Positions 56,194 through 63,993 of a stretch of 63,993 nucleotides of DNA are shown here, one piece after another; within the stretch, counting starts at the first letter, position 1, and each line of letters starts with the position of its first letter. Both the position numbers and the translations under genes were made by a program. The stretch comes from Clostridiaceae bacterium (GTDB taxonomy: Bacteria; Bacillota; Clostridia; DSM-8532), in the NCBI GenBank assembly GCA_012521705.1, contig JAAYLX010000032.1, positions 1-63,993 on the forward strand, read 5' to 3'. A model generated the notes under the pieces. It searched no databases and had not been told where the DNA came from. It saw only the letters and a list, made by a program, of their open reading frames with translations.

Positions 56194-56278
56194 AGACTTC
56201 ACCTTATTAGCCTGTCAAGACTAATGCAAAAAATTCATATACTGGTATGGAATAAGTCTTAAAACCGGTAAATGCCAA

Positions 56279-56310
56279 TAATGGAGAGACGGAATGCCCG
56301 CTCTCCATTA
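56279..56310. repeat. stable hairpin between rplQ and ecfA
   Basis: Ten-base arms TAATGGAGAG and CTCTCCATTA with an inner CGG/CCG pairing. It lies in the 166-base gap between rplQ and the ECF ATPase gene. No T run follows on the minus strand, so an RNA-processing or stabilising hairpin is likelier than a terminator. Confidence 0.5.
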
Positions 56311-56359
56311 CCCATGTCATTGTAATTCACTATTATGGTACTCGAAAAAGGATCTTAAA

Positions 56360-56887
56360 TCAGACCAGTTCAAGTACTACAACTTCCGCACCATCGCCTC
56401 TTCTTGCACCAAGTTTGTAGATGCGGGTATAACCACCTTTTCTGTCCTTGTACTTAGGTGCTATCTCGTCAAACAATTTATTGGTAAGGTTCACAGTGTT
56501 TCCATCCTGATCCTTAACCCTGTAGACCCAGTTCATAACCTGACGTCTTGCAGCAAGACGTGATGGAGCGTCAACTGTCTTGAGAACAGTTTTTGTTTCT
56601 CTTTCCACCACTTCGTACTTATTACCGTTCTTGGAAGTAACGGTCTTAAGTACCTTACGTCCTTTACTGTCCAAAACCGGAGCACTAACAGTAACATTCT
56701 TGGAAGCTGAGAAATTGTCGCATTCCTTAACAGCCAGTGAGATTAACTTTTCTGCTATATTCTTTACTTCAAGTGCTCTCTTTTCTGTAGTTTCAATACG
56801 TCCATGCTGGATCAGAGAGGTTACGAGACCTTTTAACATTGCCTTACGCTGATCGGTAGGCCTTCCTAATTTTCTTTGTGTAGGCAT
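56360..56887 (-). CDS. rplQ: 50S ribosomal protein bL17 with internal insertion
   Basis: A 175-residue bL17. The start [18 protein letters not shown] and end [22 protein letters not shown] match the family, which usually has about 115-130 residues. An extra stretch of about 50 residues (56-108, [19 protein letters not shown] onward) lies between the N-terminal helix region and [10 protein letters not shown]. The insertion is in frame, contains no repeats and keeps the local codon style, so it looks genuine. ATG with GGGGAGG upstream. Last ribosomal gene of the alpha operon. Confidence 0.95.
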   Translation of the reverse strand: MPTQRKLGRPTDQRKAMLKGLVTSLIQHGRIETTEKRALEVKNIAEKLISLAVKECDNFSASKNVTVSAPVLDSKGRKVLKTVTSKNGNKYEVVERETKTVLKTVDAPSRLAARRQVMNWVYRVKDQDGNTVNLTNKLFDEIAPKYKDRKGGYTRIYKLGARRGDGAEVVVLELV

Positions 56888-56919
56888 TTTGTTTCCTCCC
56901 CTTGATAAGTCTTTATTAC

Positions 56920-57867
56920 TTAATCTTCAGACTGAGCCAGCTTCAAATCCAAAGCTGCAAGTTTTGATACCACTTCTTCAAGTGATTTACGGCCGAGATT
57001 TCTTACCTTCATCATTTCTTCCTCAGTCTTGCTGATGAGTTCTTCAACAGTATTGATGCCGGCTCTCTTCAAGCAATTGTATGATCGAACTGAAAGGTCA
57101 AGCTCTTCAATAGTCATCTCCAAAACTTTATCCCGCTCAGGTTCGCCTTTCTCGACAAGCACCTCGGTGTTCTTTGCCCTGTCTGTCAAATTGATGAACA
57201 GGTCAAGATGATCACTCAGTATCTTTGCGCCAAGGCTTATGGCTTCATCCGGAGCAATTGATTTGTCTGTCCATACTTCAATGGTCAGTTTGTCGTAGTC
57301 TGTGACTTGTCCTACACGGGTATCTTCAACGGTATAATTAACCTTTCTGATAGGTGTGTAGATAGAGTCAACGGGAATCACACCAATAGGCTGATTCGGC
57401 ATCTTGTTCCTGTCTGCGGGAACATAGCCACGACCATGACTGATATTGAGTTCCATGAAGAACCTGTTGGTTCCGTTAACAGTAGCTATATGCAAATCCG
57501 GATTAAGAATTTCAACTTCAGAGTCAGTCTTGATGTCTGAAGCTTTTATTTCGCCTTCGCCTTCAAAATCGATATATAAAGTTTTGGATTGCTCAGTGAA
57601 CAACTTAAACCGAAGGTCCTTAATATTGAGAATTATTTCTGTAACATCCTCAACAACTCCCGGTATTGTGGAGAACTCATGAAGCACGCCATCAATCTTA
57701 ATTGATGTTACTGCAACACCAGGAAGAGATGACAGCAGAATCCTTCTCAGTGAGTTTCCCAAAGTTATGCCATATCCCCTCTCCAGAGGCTCTATAACAA
57801 ACTTTCCATATTCATTGCCTTCAGAAATTTCAACACATTCAATCCTCGGCTTTTCAATTTCGATCAT
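56920..57867 (-). CDS. rpoA: DNA-directed RNA polymerase subunit alpha
   Basis: A 315-residue alpha subunit. The N-terminal assembly domain shows [28 protein letters not shown]; the C-terminal domain has [22 protein letters not shown], which binds DNA UP elements and activators. Length is normal. ATG with AAGGAGG upstream. It lies between rpsD and rplQ, the universal position. Confidence 0.98.
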   Translation of the reverse strand: MIEIEKPRIECVEISEGNEYGKFVIEPLERGYGITLGNSLRRILLSSLPGVAVTSIKIDGVLHEFSTIPGVVEDVTEIILNIKDLRFKLFTEQSKTLYIDFEGEGEIKASDIKTDSEVEILNPDLHIATVNGTNRFFMELNISHGRGYVPADRNKMPNQPIGVIPVDSIYTPIRKVNYTVEDTRVGQVTDYDKLTIEVWTDKSIAPDEAISLGAKILSDHLDLFINLTDRAKNTEVLVEKGEPERDKVLEMTIEELDLSVRSYNCLKRAGINTVEELISKTEEEMMKVRNLGRKSLEEVVSKLAALDLKLAQSED

Positions 57868-57915
57868 TTATCAACCCTCCTTGGGTTATTTTAGTATGAG
57901 GGTAACAGTTAAGAA

Positions 57916-58542
57916 TTATTTGGAGTACAACTCAACAATGAGAGTTTCCTGAACGTTGAGGTCAATATCCTCTCTTTCAGGCAATGCAACAACTTTACCC
58001 TTGAGATTTTCCTGATCTACTTCAAGCCATTTGGGAACAACTTTGGAGCCAGTAATATCAAGAATCTCTTTGAAACGGGGAGACTTTCTGCCTTTTTCGC
58101 TTACTGCTATTTCGTCCCCGACCTTCACAAGGTATGAAGGTATGTTAACTTTCTTTCCATTCACTACGAAATGGGCATGTGTCACAAGCTGACGGGCTTC
58201 AGCACGTGTAGTGGCAAATCCCATCCTGTAAACAACGTTATCCAATCTGCTCTCGAGCAATTGCAAAAGGATTTCACCGGTAATACCCTTCTTGCGGTTT
58301 GCCATTTCGAAATACTTTCTGAACTGGCTCTCAAGTATACCGTAGAACCTCTTAGCCTTCTGCTTTTCACGAAGCTGGAGACCATATCCGGATAATTTCT
58401 TTTTCTGAGCACCATGCTGTCCGGGCGCGTAGGGCCTTCTTGCAATAGCGCATTTATTTGAGTAGCATCTTTCACCCTTCAGGAAGAGTTTCTGACCTTC
58501 TCTTCTGCAGAGTTTGCAAGATGCGTCTGTATATCTTGCCAT
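57916..58542 (-). CDS. rpsD: 30S ribosomal protein uS4
   Basis: A 208-residue uS4. An N-terminal zinc-finger type is retained (CKLCRREG and later CYSNKCA), and the S4 RNA-binding domain is seen in [31 protein letters not shown]. uS4 is a primary 16S rRNA binder and in several bacteria represses its own operon. ATG with GGAGGTG upstream. A structured gap upstream of rpsM is a candidate target. Confidence 0.98.
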   Translation of the reverse strand: MARYTDASCKLCRREGQKLFLKGERCYSNKCAIARRPYAPGQHGAQKKKLSGYGLQLREKQKAKRFYGILESQFRKYFEMANRKKGITGEILLQLLESRLDNVVYRMGFATTRAEARQLVTHAHFVVNGKKVNIPSYLVKVGDEIAVSEKGRKSPRFKEILDITGSKVVPKWLEVDQENLKGKVVALPEREDIDLNVQETLIVELYSK

Positions 58543-58560
58543 TGATCCTTACACCTCCAA

Positions 58561-58959
58561 TTAAACTCTTCTTCTCTTAGGCGGTCTGCAACCGTTGTGA
58601 GGAATCGGGGTCACGTCTTTAATAGAGTTGACCTCTAATCCAGCTGCCTGGAGTGCACGGATTGCTGCCTCACGGCCAGCGCCAGGACCTTTAACATAAA
58701 CCGATACTGTCTTGAGTCCATGCTCCATAGCTGCTTTTGCGGCAGTTTCTGCAGCAGACTGTGCTGCAAATGGAGTACTCTTTCTTGAACCTCTGAAACC
58801 AAGTCCTCCTGCGCTTGCCCAGGAAATAGCATTACCCTGAACATCGGTAATAGTTACAATTGTATTATTGAAGGAAGAACGAATATGTGCTGCACCACGC
58901 TCAATATTCTTCTTTTCTCTTCTCTTTCTTGATCTTCTAACAACTTTAGCTGCTGCCAT
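58561..58959 (-). CDS. rpsK: 30S ribosomal protein uS11
   Basis: A 132-residue uS11, part of the 30S platform near the Shine-Dalgarno duplex. It has the basic start [11 protein letters not shown], then [40 protein letters not shown] and the C-terminal [13 protein letters not shown]. Length is standard. ATG with GGGAGG upstream. Confidence 0.98.
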   Translation of the reverse strand: MAAAKVVRRSRKRREKKNIERGAAHIRSSFNNTIVTITDVQGNAISWASAGGLGFRGSRKSTPFAAQSAAETAAKAAMEHGLKTVSVYVKGPGAGREAAIRALQAAGLEVNSIKDVTPIPHNGCRPPKRRRV

Positions 58960-58978
58960 TTACCTATCGACCTCCCTG

Positions 58979-59347
58979 TTACTTCCTCTTATTCGCAATG
59001 GTCTTTCTGGGTCCTTTACGTGTTCTTGCATTGGTCTTTGTCCTCTGCCCACGAACAGGTAATCCCATTCTGTGTCTGATGCCGCGATAGCATCTGATTT
59101 CCATCAAACGTTTTATATTCAGTGCAACTTCTGTTCTGAGGTCGCCTTCTACTCTATATTCCTTTTCAATAGTGTCACGGAGCTTCGCTACCTCTTCATC
59201 TGTGAGGTCGCGTACGCGAGTATCAGGATTGACTCCCGTCTTTTTCAATATTTCATTTGAACGGGCTCTTCCAATCCCGAAGATATACGTAAGGCCGATT
59301 TCCACTCTTTTTTCTCTTGGCAAGTCAACACCTGCGATACGAGCCAA
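58979..59347 (-). CDS. rpsM: 30S ribosomal protein uS13
   Basis: A 122-residue uS13 of the 30S head. Motifs include [25 protein letters not shown] and the tRNA-contacting C-terminus [21 protein letters not shown]. The start codon is TTG with GGAGG nine bases upstream; no ATG is available near it. A gap of about 200 bases with a hairpin and a T run separates it from rpmJ, larger than usual. Confidence 0.97.
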   Translation of the reverse strand: MARIAGVDLPREKRVEIGLTYIFGIGRARSNEILKKTGVNPDTRVRDLTDEEVAKLRDTIEKEYRVEGDLRTEVALNIKRLMEIRCYRGIRHRMGLPVRGQRTKTNARTRKGPRKTIANKRK

Positions 59348-59413
59348 ATTCCTACACCTCCGATTGGTACTTGTGTAACCTAATTCTTACATTTTTTAAT
59401 GTCTAAATTCCTG

Positions 59414-59483
59414 AAAAAAAAATATATATATAAATTTCCATAAAACCTTTATTTTTATATAAAGGCTCAGCCGCTTATGGAAA
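59414..59483 (-). promoter_or_regulatory. structured element between rpmJ and rpsM
   Basis: On the minus strand TTTCCATAA (59483-59475) pairs with TTATGGAAA (59443-59435), enclosing an inner CCTTTAT/ATAAAGG hairpin. After 12 AT-rich bases comes a run of nine T (59422-59414). It looks like an attenuator or a leader target. In E. coli the uS4 repressor binds just before rpsM; a similar role here is my inference. Confidence 0.5.
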
Positions 59484-59550
59484 ATTATTATCAGAACCTT
59501 TAGATATTACACGCAACCGGCAGCTCTTTCTACTACCGGCCGCGAATATC

Positions 59551-59664
59551 TTAACCTTGTCTTTGCTTATGCCTTGGATCAACGCAAATAACCATTATAC
59601 GGCCTTTTCTGCGAATAATCTTGCACTTTTCACAAATTTTCTTAACTGACGGTTTTACCTTCAT
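59551..59664 (-). CDS. rpmJ: 50S ribosomal protein bL36
   Basis: A 37-residue bL36, beginning [17 protein letters not shown] and ending HKQRQG, with the zinc-binding C..C...C...H pattern intact (the C+ form). ATG with GGAGG upstream. It follows infA by 21 bases, the universal infA-rpmJ order. Confidence 0.96.
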   Translation of the reverse strand: MKVKPSVKKICEKCKIIRRKGRIMVICVDPRHKQRQG

Positions 59665-59685
59665 GATTGACCCTCCTGTCCTGGC

Positions 59686-59904
59686 TTATTTGCCTCTCCA
59701 CGTAATTCGACCGCGCGAAAGGTCATATGTTGACATTTCAACGGTCACTTTGTCGCCGGGAAGTATGCGAATATAGTTCATTCTGAGCTTTCCCGATATA
59801 TGGGCGAGTATTTTATGTCCATTTTCGAGTTGAACTCTGAAATTTGCATTTGGTAGCGCTTCCAATACGGTGCCTTCCAATTCAATTACATCCTCTTTTG
59901 ACAA
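59686..59904 (-). CDS. infA: translation initiation factor IF-1
   Basis: A 72-residue OB-fold factor assisting 30S initiation. Core motifs are [26 protein letters not shown] and [13 protein letters not shown]. The right start is TTG at 59904: it gives the canonical MSKEDVIE and exactly the usual 72 residues, with GGGGAGG eight bases upstream. An ATG two codons earlier sits too close to that site. Its start overlaps the end of the KOW gene by 23 bases. Confidence 0.96.
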   Translation of the reverse strand: MSKEDVIELEGTVLEALPNANFRVQLENGHKILAHISGKLRMNYIRILPGDKVTVEMSTYDLSRGRITWRGK

Positions 59905-60205
59905 ACTCATTTCCTCCCCGCTCACCCAAATTCTCAGTTTGTTCCTGTTTATATCTTAATACAGCCTGCTGAAGATCGGCGTTTTGGAGCCTTTTCCTCA
60001 TTATGACTGCCTTAGATATCTCTTCGTCAACTTTATTTGTTATCATAAGATGCTTCAGTTTCTTCTTTTTTGGGTTATTGATGGGTCTTAACATTCCATC
60101 GGCAATTAACACATGATTATCATCAATAATATCGATAATAATAAATAAATTGTTCTTATCACGTCCCGCTTTTGACCAAACAAAGCGACCAATGATGGTA
60201 TCCAA
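59882..60205 (-). CDS. KOW-domain RNA-binding protein, L14e-like
   Basis: A 107-residue basic protein with an N-terminal KOW motif ([21 protein letters not shown], then [22 protein letters not shown]), like the small KOW proteins often encoded between map and infA in Firmicutes. A helical charged tail follows. A ribosome- or RNA-related role is expected but unproven. I chose the TTG at 60205 with AAAAGGAG eight bases upstream. An ATG start is possible ten codons earlier. Confidence 0.85.
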   Translation of the reverse strand: MDTIIGRFVWSKAGRDKNNLFIIIDIIDDNHVLIADGMLRPINNPKKKKLKHLMITNKVDEEISKAVIMRKRLQNADLQQAVLRYKQEQTENLGERGGNEFVKRGCN

Positions 60206-60306
60206 GGAATTATCTCCTTTTTCTATTCTCATCATAATACTCTGTCAAGTCACCCTGTAACTTGAGCAGTATCAATTATACTGAGTTTTCACCACAGCAA
60301 GTATAT

Positions 60307-60335
60307 ATTTTATATCAATTTTAACCCTTTTTCAA
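60307..60335 (-). promoter_or_regulatory. internal promoter before the KOW/infA genes
   Basis: TTGAAA, 17 bases, TAAAAT on the minus strand, just after map. It could drive the KOW gene, infA and the alpha operon separately from spc. Confidence 0.55.
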
Positions 60336-60359
60336 GATTGTTCTCTATTTTCGTGAAAT

Positions 60360-61127
60360 TTAATATAATCTAGTCAATATTTCCGGCCCATTTGGTGTAA
60401 CCGCTATGGTATTTTCATAATGTGCTGATAATTTGCCGTCGACCGTAACAACAGTCCAGTTGTCCTTGAGCACCTTTACCTGCCAGGTACCCATATTAAT
60501 CATTGGTTCAATGGCAAGAGTCATGCCGTTTGAAAGTCTCGGGCCGCGTTCCTGTGTCTTGTAATTTGGTATTTGCGGTTCCTCATGCATTTGAGTTCCG
60601 ATCCCGTGGCCGACAAAATCGCGTACTACCGAGTATCCTTGGCTTTCCGCATATTGCTGAATGGCAATTGAAATATCTACTACACGGTTTCCTTCAACGG
60701 CCTTTTCCATTCCGCGCCTGAAAGCTTCTTCAGTATGGTAAATCAGGGCGCGAGCCTCTTCCGACACCTTCCCGACGGGAAATGTTCTTGCGGCGTCACC
60801 ATGATAACCGTCCAGGATGGCCCCGGCATCAACACTGACAATATCGCCTTCCTTTAGTACGATATTTCCCGGAATGCCGTGAATAACCTGGTCGTTTATA
60901 GAAGTACAAATCGAACCGGGAAAATCAATTCCACCGTATGCGCACGGAAACCCTTTGAAGGAGGGAATTGCACCACAACTGCGGATTATCTCTTCTGCAA
61001 TCCTGTCAAGCTCAATTGTGGTAATACCCGGCTGAATAAGTTCAGACAGCCTTTGGTGTACCTTGGCCACAACCTCACCGGCTCTTCTCATCTTATCCAA
61101 TTCTCTTTGAGACTTCAAAGTTATCAT
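60360..61127 (-). CDS. map: methionine aminopeptidase, type I
   Basis: A 255-residue enzyme removing the initiator methionine. The metal ligands are in VSVDAGAILDGYHGDAART (two Asp), GHGIGTQMHEEP (His) and AIEPMINMG (Glu), and the last Glu is in HYENTIAVT. ATG at 61127 with AAAGGA upstream; an extra seven residues are possible upstream. It follows adk by about 27 bases, standard spc order. Confidence 0.97.
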   Translation of the reverse strand: MITLKSQRELDKMRRAGEVVAKVHQRLSELIQPGITTIELDRIAEEIIRSCGAIPSFKGFPCAYGGIDFPGSICTSINDQVIHGIPGNIVLKEGDIVSVDAGAILDGYHGDAARTFPVGKVSEEARALIYHTEEAFRRGMEKAVEGNRVVDISIAIQQYAESQGYSVVRDFVGHGIGTQMHEEPQIPNYKTQERGPRLSNGMTLAIEPMINMGTWQVKVLKDNWTVVTVDGKLSAHYENTIAVTPNGPEILTRLY

Positions 61128-61154
61128 TTTATATCCTTTCAAACGCACCTGCGG

Positions 61155-61805
61155 TTAACCCTTTAAATCAGCGATTATTTTAAGAATTTCTTCTGTAGTC
61201 TCACTAATGGGTTTTGTTCCGTCTACATTCTTAAGAATTCCTTTTTCGCTGTAATAGTCAATTAACGGGCTGGTCTGCTCGTGGTATGTCTTCAGCCTTT
61301 CCAATACTGTTTCTTCACGATCGTCATCCCTGATGAAAAGTTTTGATCCACAAGCGTCGCATATACCTTCAGTTTTGGGCGGCAAGTTTACTACGTGATA
61401 AGTCCTTCCGCATGAACACATTCTTCTGCCTGACATCCTCTTGACTATTGCCGAATCGGGAGCACTGATATTTATGACCAGTTCCACGTTTGCATTAAGC
61501 TTTTTCAGCATATTGTCGAACTTCTGAGCCTGAGGAATGGTCCTCGGAAATCCGTCCATCAAAAATCCGTTCTTGCAGTCATCCTTTTGAATCCGGTCTT
61601 CGACAATCTCGACAGTAACATCGTCGGGGACAAGTTTGCCGGCGTCGATATAACTCTTTGCCAGAACGCCCAAGGGTGTCCCTTCTTTTATGTTGCTTCT
61701 GAAAATATCCCCTGTTGAAATATGGGGGATTTTTAAAGCAGCCGAAAGATTAGCTGCCTGAGTGCCTTTTCCTGCCCCTGGGGGACCTAATAAAATCATT
61801 CTCAC
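61155..61805 (-). CDS. adk: adenylate kinase
   Basis: A 216-residue adenylate kinase interconverting AMP, ADP and ATP. P-loop LLGPPGAGKGTQ is at residues 5-16; the LID region has four cysteines (RMCSCGRTYH and CDACG), so it binds zinc, typical of Gram-positives. The start is GTG at 61805 with GGCGGTGG upstream, giving the usual MRMILLGPP. A strong terminator-like hairpin lies between secY and this gene, so its own promoter or readthrough must supply it. Confidence 0.97.
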   Translation of the reverse strand: MRMILLGPPGAGKGTQAANLSAALKIPHISTGDIFRSNIKEGTPLGVLAKSYIDAGKLVPDDVTVEIVEDRIQKDDCKNGFLMDGFPRTIPQAQKFDNMLKKLNANVELVINISAPDSAIVKRMSGRRMCSCGRTYHVVNLPPKTEGICDACGSKLFIRDDDREETVLERLKTYHEQTSPLIDYYSEKGILKNVDGTKPISETTEEILKIIADLKG

Positions 61806-61878
61806 AAAGTCCACCGCCCTTTTTATTAATTCAATGTTCAGCGCTCTATTATTCCTAAAAACTCATAAATCAGCGGTA

Positions 61879-61908
61879 CAAAAAGCGGATAGATAGTATT
61901 ATCCGCTT
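61879..61908 (-). terminator. terminator-like hairpin between secY and adk
   Basis: AAGCGGATA and its complement TATCCGCTT form a 9-bp stem with an 8-base loop, followed on the minus strand by a run of five T. The spc operon normally runs through this point, so it may be an attenuator. Confidence 0.75.
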
Positions 61909-61928
61909 TACGCACCGTCAATTAGTAA

Positions 61929-63224
61929 TTATTCAAGAAAACCTTTATAATGTCTCATCATGAGCTGAGCTTCAATCTGCTTAGCTGTTTCGAGTGCAAC
62001 ACCAACCATAATGAGGAGTGATGTTCCACCAAACCAAATGTTTCCTATTCCGGTCACAAGCTCCAGCAAGCTGGGGAAAATGGTTACCAGTGCAAGGAAC
62101 AGAGCTCCGAACCATGTGACACGGTTGAGAACCTTGGTTATATAATCGCTGGTGGGCTTACCAGGGCGAATGCCCGGAATGAAACCACCGTTCTTTCTGA
62201 TATTATTTGCAACTTCAATCGGGTTAAAGGCAATCATGGTATAGAAGAATGTAAAGAACAGAACCAGTAATGCCATAACCAACATGTAGAGCGGATTGCT
62301 GCTGAATCTCATAAGGCTTATAAGGAACTTGTTCTCTGTATTAGGAGCAACAAGAGTGATAATCGTAGGAATAAAGGAAAGAATGGACATGGCAAAGATT
62401 ATCGGCATAACACCTGCCACATTTACCTTGATAGGTATATGGGTACTTTGACCACCGTACATTTTCCTTCCTACCACACGCTTCGCATACTGAACAGGTA
62501 TCCTTCTTTCAGCCTCGGTAACATAAATTACCATGACAACCATAGCTATAAATACAGCTACGATACCTAATACTATCAGTATTCCAAGTGCCAGCTTTCC
62601 GTCGAGGGAGTAGCTTGCGATAATGCTGTAGAGCATAATGAAAGCAGTTGGTCCGCTTGAAATAATGTTTACAAAGATGATAAGTGAAATTCCGTTACCT
62701 ATTCCATACTCATTGATCTGCTCACCCAGCCACATGATGAATGCGGTTCCTGCTGTGAGAGCAAGAGTAATTGTCAGGTATGAAAGTACACTTCTTTTTG
62801 CAATGGCAGTTCCGAAACCAATGTACATGAAAGTTGCCTGAAGGAAACCCAATATAACGGTTCCATAACGGGTCCACTCAGCAAGTTTTCTCCTGCCTTC
62901 CTCGCCCTCTTTCTGAAGTTTCTCAAGAGCCGGTATGGCTATTGTGAGAAGCTGAATAATAATTGATGCATTAATGTATGGCGAGATTGACATTGCGAAT
63001 ATACTCGCACGCTCAAAGGCTCCACCGCCGATAATGTTAAGGTATCCGAAGATACCTGCTCCTGTGCTGTTGGCGAATTGAGCCAAAACACTTGCACGCA
63101 AGCCGGGAACCGGAATGAATACTCCTATCCGGTATACCAACAGCAAAAGCGCAGTAGTAATCAATTTTTTTCTTAAGTCAGCAATTCTCCAGGCGCTTCT
63201 GAATGGTGAAAAAATGTTTTCCAT
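61929..63224 (-). CDS. secY: preprotein translocase subunit SecY
   Basis: A 431-residue channel subunit with ten membrane helices. The plug and helix regions show VPGLRASVLAQF, GIGNGISLIIFVNIIS, the cytoplasmic EAERRIPVQYAKR loop, and NPIEVANNIRKNGGFIPGIRPGKPT. Length is typical. ATG with GAGGTGA upstream. It starts right after rplO. Confidence 0.98.
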   Translation of the reverse strand: MENIFSPFRSAWRIADLRKKLITTALLLLVYRIGVFIPVPGLRASVLAQFANSTGAGIFGYLNIIGGGAFERASIFAMSISPYINASIIIQLLTIAIPALEKLQKEGEEGRRKLAEWTRYGTVILGFLQATFMYIGFGTAIAKRSVLSYLTITLALTAGTAFIMWLGEQINEYGIGNGISLIIFVNIISSGPTAFIMLYSIIASYSLDGKLALGILIVLGIVAVFIAMVVMVIYVTEAERRIPVQYAKRVVGRKMYGGQSTHIPIKVNVAGVMPIIFAMSILSFIPTIITLVAPNTENKFLISLMRFSSNPLYMLVMALLVLFFTFFYTMIAFNPIEVANNIRKNGGFIPGIRPGKPTSDYITKVLNRVTWFGALFLALVTIFPSLLELVTGIGNIWFGGTSLLIMVGVALETAKQIEAQLMMRHYKGFLE

Positions 63225-63225
63225 C

Positions 63226-63666
63226 TTAGATCACCTCAGCCTTTCCTCCTAAAGCTTCGATCTTCTCGGCTGCTGATTTTGTAAATCTGTCAGCTTTCAC
63301 GGTAAGTTTTTTAGTAAGGTTACCATTTCCGAGAACAACTATACCGTCATTTACTTTTTTAATGACGCCTGCCTGCTTTAGAAGCTCGGCTGTAACCTCA
63401 GTACCATTCTCGAAGATTTCCAGATCGGATAATTTAACTTCTGTATAATTCTTTTTGAACAGTGAGTTGTTAAAGCCCCTCTTGGGAATTCTTCTGAACA
63501 GAGGCATCTGACCGCCTTCAAAACCGGGTCTTACGCCGCCGCCTGATCTGGCCCACTGACCCTTATGTCCTCTGCCGGCAGTCTTACCATTTCCGGTGGC
63601 GTGTCCTCTACCCTTACGCTTTGGAGCCTTCTTAGGTGCTCCAGGTTTTAATTCAAACAAGTTCAC
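63226..63666 (-). CDS. rplO: 50S ribosomal protein uL15
   Basis: A 146-residue uL15. Motifs are [25 protein letters not shown] and the C-terminal [20 protein letters not shown] chose the GTG at 63666 (start NLFELKPG), which has AGGAGG eight bases upstream; a GTG three codons earlier is too close to that site. It lies between rpmD and secY as in all spc operons. Confidence 0.96.
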   Translation of the reverse strand: MNLFELKPGAPKKAPKRKGRGHATGNGKTAGRGHKGQWARSGGGVRPGFEGGQMPLFRRIPKRGFNNSLFKKNYTEVKLSDLEIFENGTEVTAELLKQAGVIKKVNDGIVVLGNGNLTKKLTVKADRFTKSAAEKIEALGGKAEVI

Positions 63667-63680
63667 TGGCTGCACCTCCT

Positions 63681-63860
63681 TTATATTTCTTCAACCTGTA
63701 ATAAGTGGGCTATTTTATTAATCATACCACGAATCTGGGCATTGTCTTTTTGTTCAACAGTCTGCCCGACTTTACGAAGACCAAGAGCAGCTACTGTAGC
63801 CTTCTGATCTTCTTTGCAAGCGATTACGCTCTTTTTAAGAGTTATTCTTAAGTTGCCCAT
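63681..63860 (-). CDS. rpmD: 50S ribosomal protein uL30
   Basis: A 59-residue uL30 reading [19 protein letters not shown] and ending LLQVEEI, with the usual [15 protein letters not shown] centre. ATG with AGGAGG upstream. It is between rpsE and rplO, 13 bases after the rpsE stop. Confidence 0.95.
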   Translation of the reverse strand: MGNLRITLKKSVIACKEDQKATVAALGLRKVGQTVEQKDNAQIRGMINKIAHLLQVEEI

Positions 63861-63873
63861 TGAAAGCTACCTC

Positions 63874-63993
63874 CTATCCAAGGATTTCCTCAACGCTCTT
63901 TCCTCTTATTTTAGCAACCTCTTCCGCGGTCCTTAACTGTGTAAGACCTTCCATTGTGGCACGAACCATATTTGTCGGATTGCTGGAGCCTAA
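63874..63993 (-). CDS. rpsE: 30S ribosomal protein uS5, C-terminal part
   Basis: The last 39 codons of uS5 run off the window edge. [20 protein letters not shown] and [10 protein letters not shown] are the usual C-terminal sequences. The order rpsE-rpmD-rplO confirms it. The N-terminal part is outside the window. Confidence 0.94.
   Translation of the reverse strand, partial: LGSSNPTNMVRATMEGLTQLRTAEEVAKIRGKSVEEILG

Overview
This 64 kb window looks like chromosomal core sequence from a low-GC anaerobic Clostridia member. The evidence is a class III (oxygen-sensitive) ribonucleotide reductase, a thioredoxin-reductase-like flavoprotein without NADPH-binding motifs, strong AGGAGG-type ribosome sites with many TTG/GTG starts, a SAM-I riboswitch, a GerMN lipoprotein and Firmicute ribosomal operon order. 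An Acetivibrio/Hungateiclostridium-type (cluster III) relative is my inference, not a proof. No insertion sequence, phage gene or CRISPR array was seen. Most genes lie on the minus strand.

Region by region, left to right: recD2; a small membrane protein preceded by a compact structured RNA with its own promoter (raiA-motif-like); metK under a SAM-I riboswitch; nrdDG under a pair of NrdR boxes; cysE-cysS-radA; coaW-panT (pantothenate kinase and ECF pantothenate S-component); dgkB, cysQ, a DUF3343 gene and tRNA-Arg(CCU); then gerM-ddl-ywiB-argS-secC followed by an ABC exporter pair. A flavoprotein resembling ferredoxin-linked thioredoxin reductases follows.

From about 25.0 to 35.4 kb there is a tight ten-gene, one-direction operon for a divergent Tad/Flp-type envelope machine. 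In transcription order it holds a Ser/Thr kinase fused to a degenerate ParA-like domain, a CpaB-like SAF protein, two more degenerate P-loop proteins, a CpaF-type ATPase with an N-terminal membrane helix, a TadB-TadC fusion and four small membrane-anchored proteins. Only the CpaF-like protein keeps an intact Walker A motif. This is the least ordinary part of the window.

Next come hom-hisI-hisE, a metallophosphoesterase, and a DUF402 gene paired with a ParB-like/BMP-domain fusion that has no signal peptide. A cupin and a Cys-rich protein follow. Then come rpoB-rpoC, with their own tandem promoters and no adjacent rplJL or rpsLG, and truA. A short plus-strand group encodes an acetyltransferase, CrcB and a DUF421 protein.

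The right end is the spc/alpha ribosomal block in standard order: rpsE (cut by the window edge), rpmD, rplO, secY, adk, map, a KOW protein, infA, rpmJ, rpsM, rpsK, rpsD, rpoA, rplQ. It runs on into a fused EcfA1-EcfA2 ATPase, EcfT and a PHP phosphoesterase. EcfA/EcfT plausibly energise PanT. Structured or terminator-like elements sit between secY and adk, between rpmJ and rpsM, and between rplQ and ecfA.
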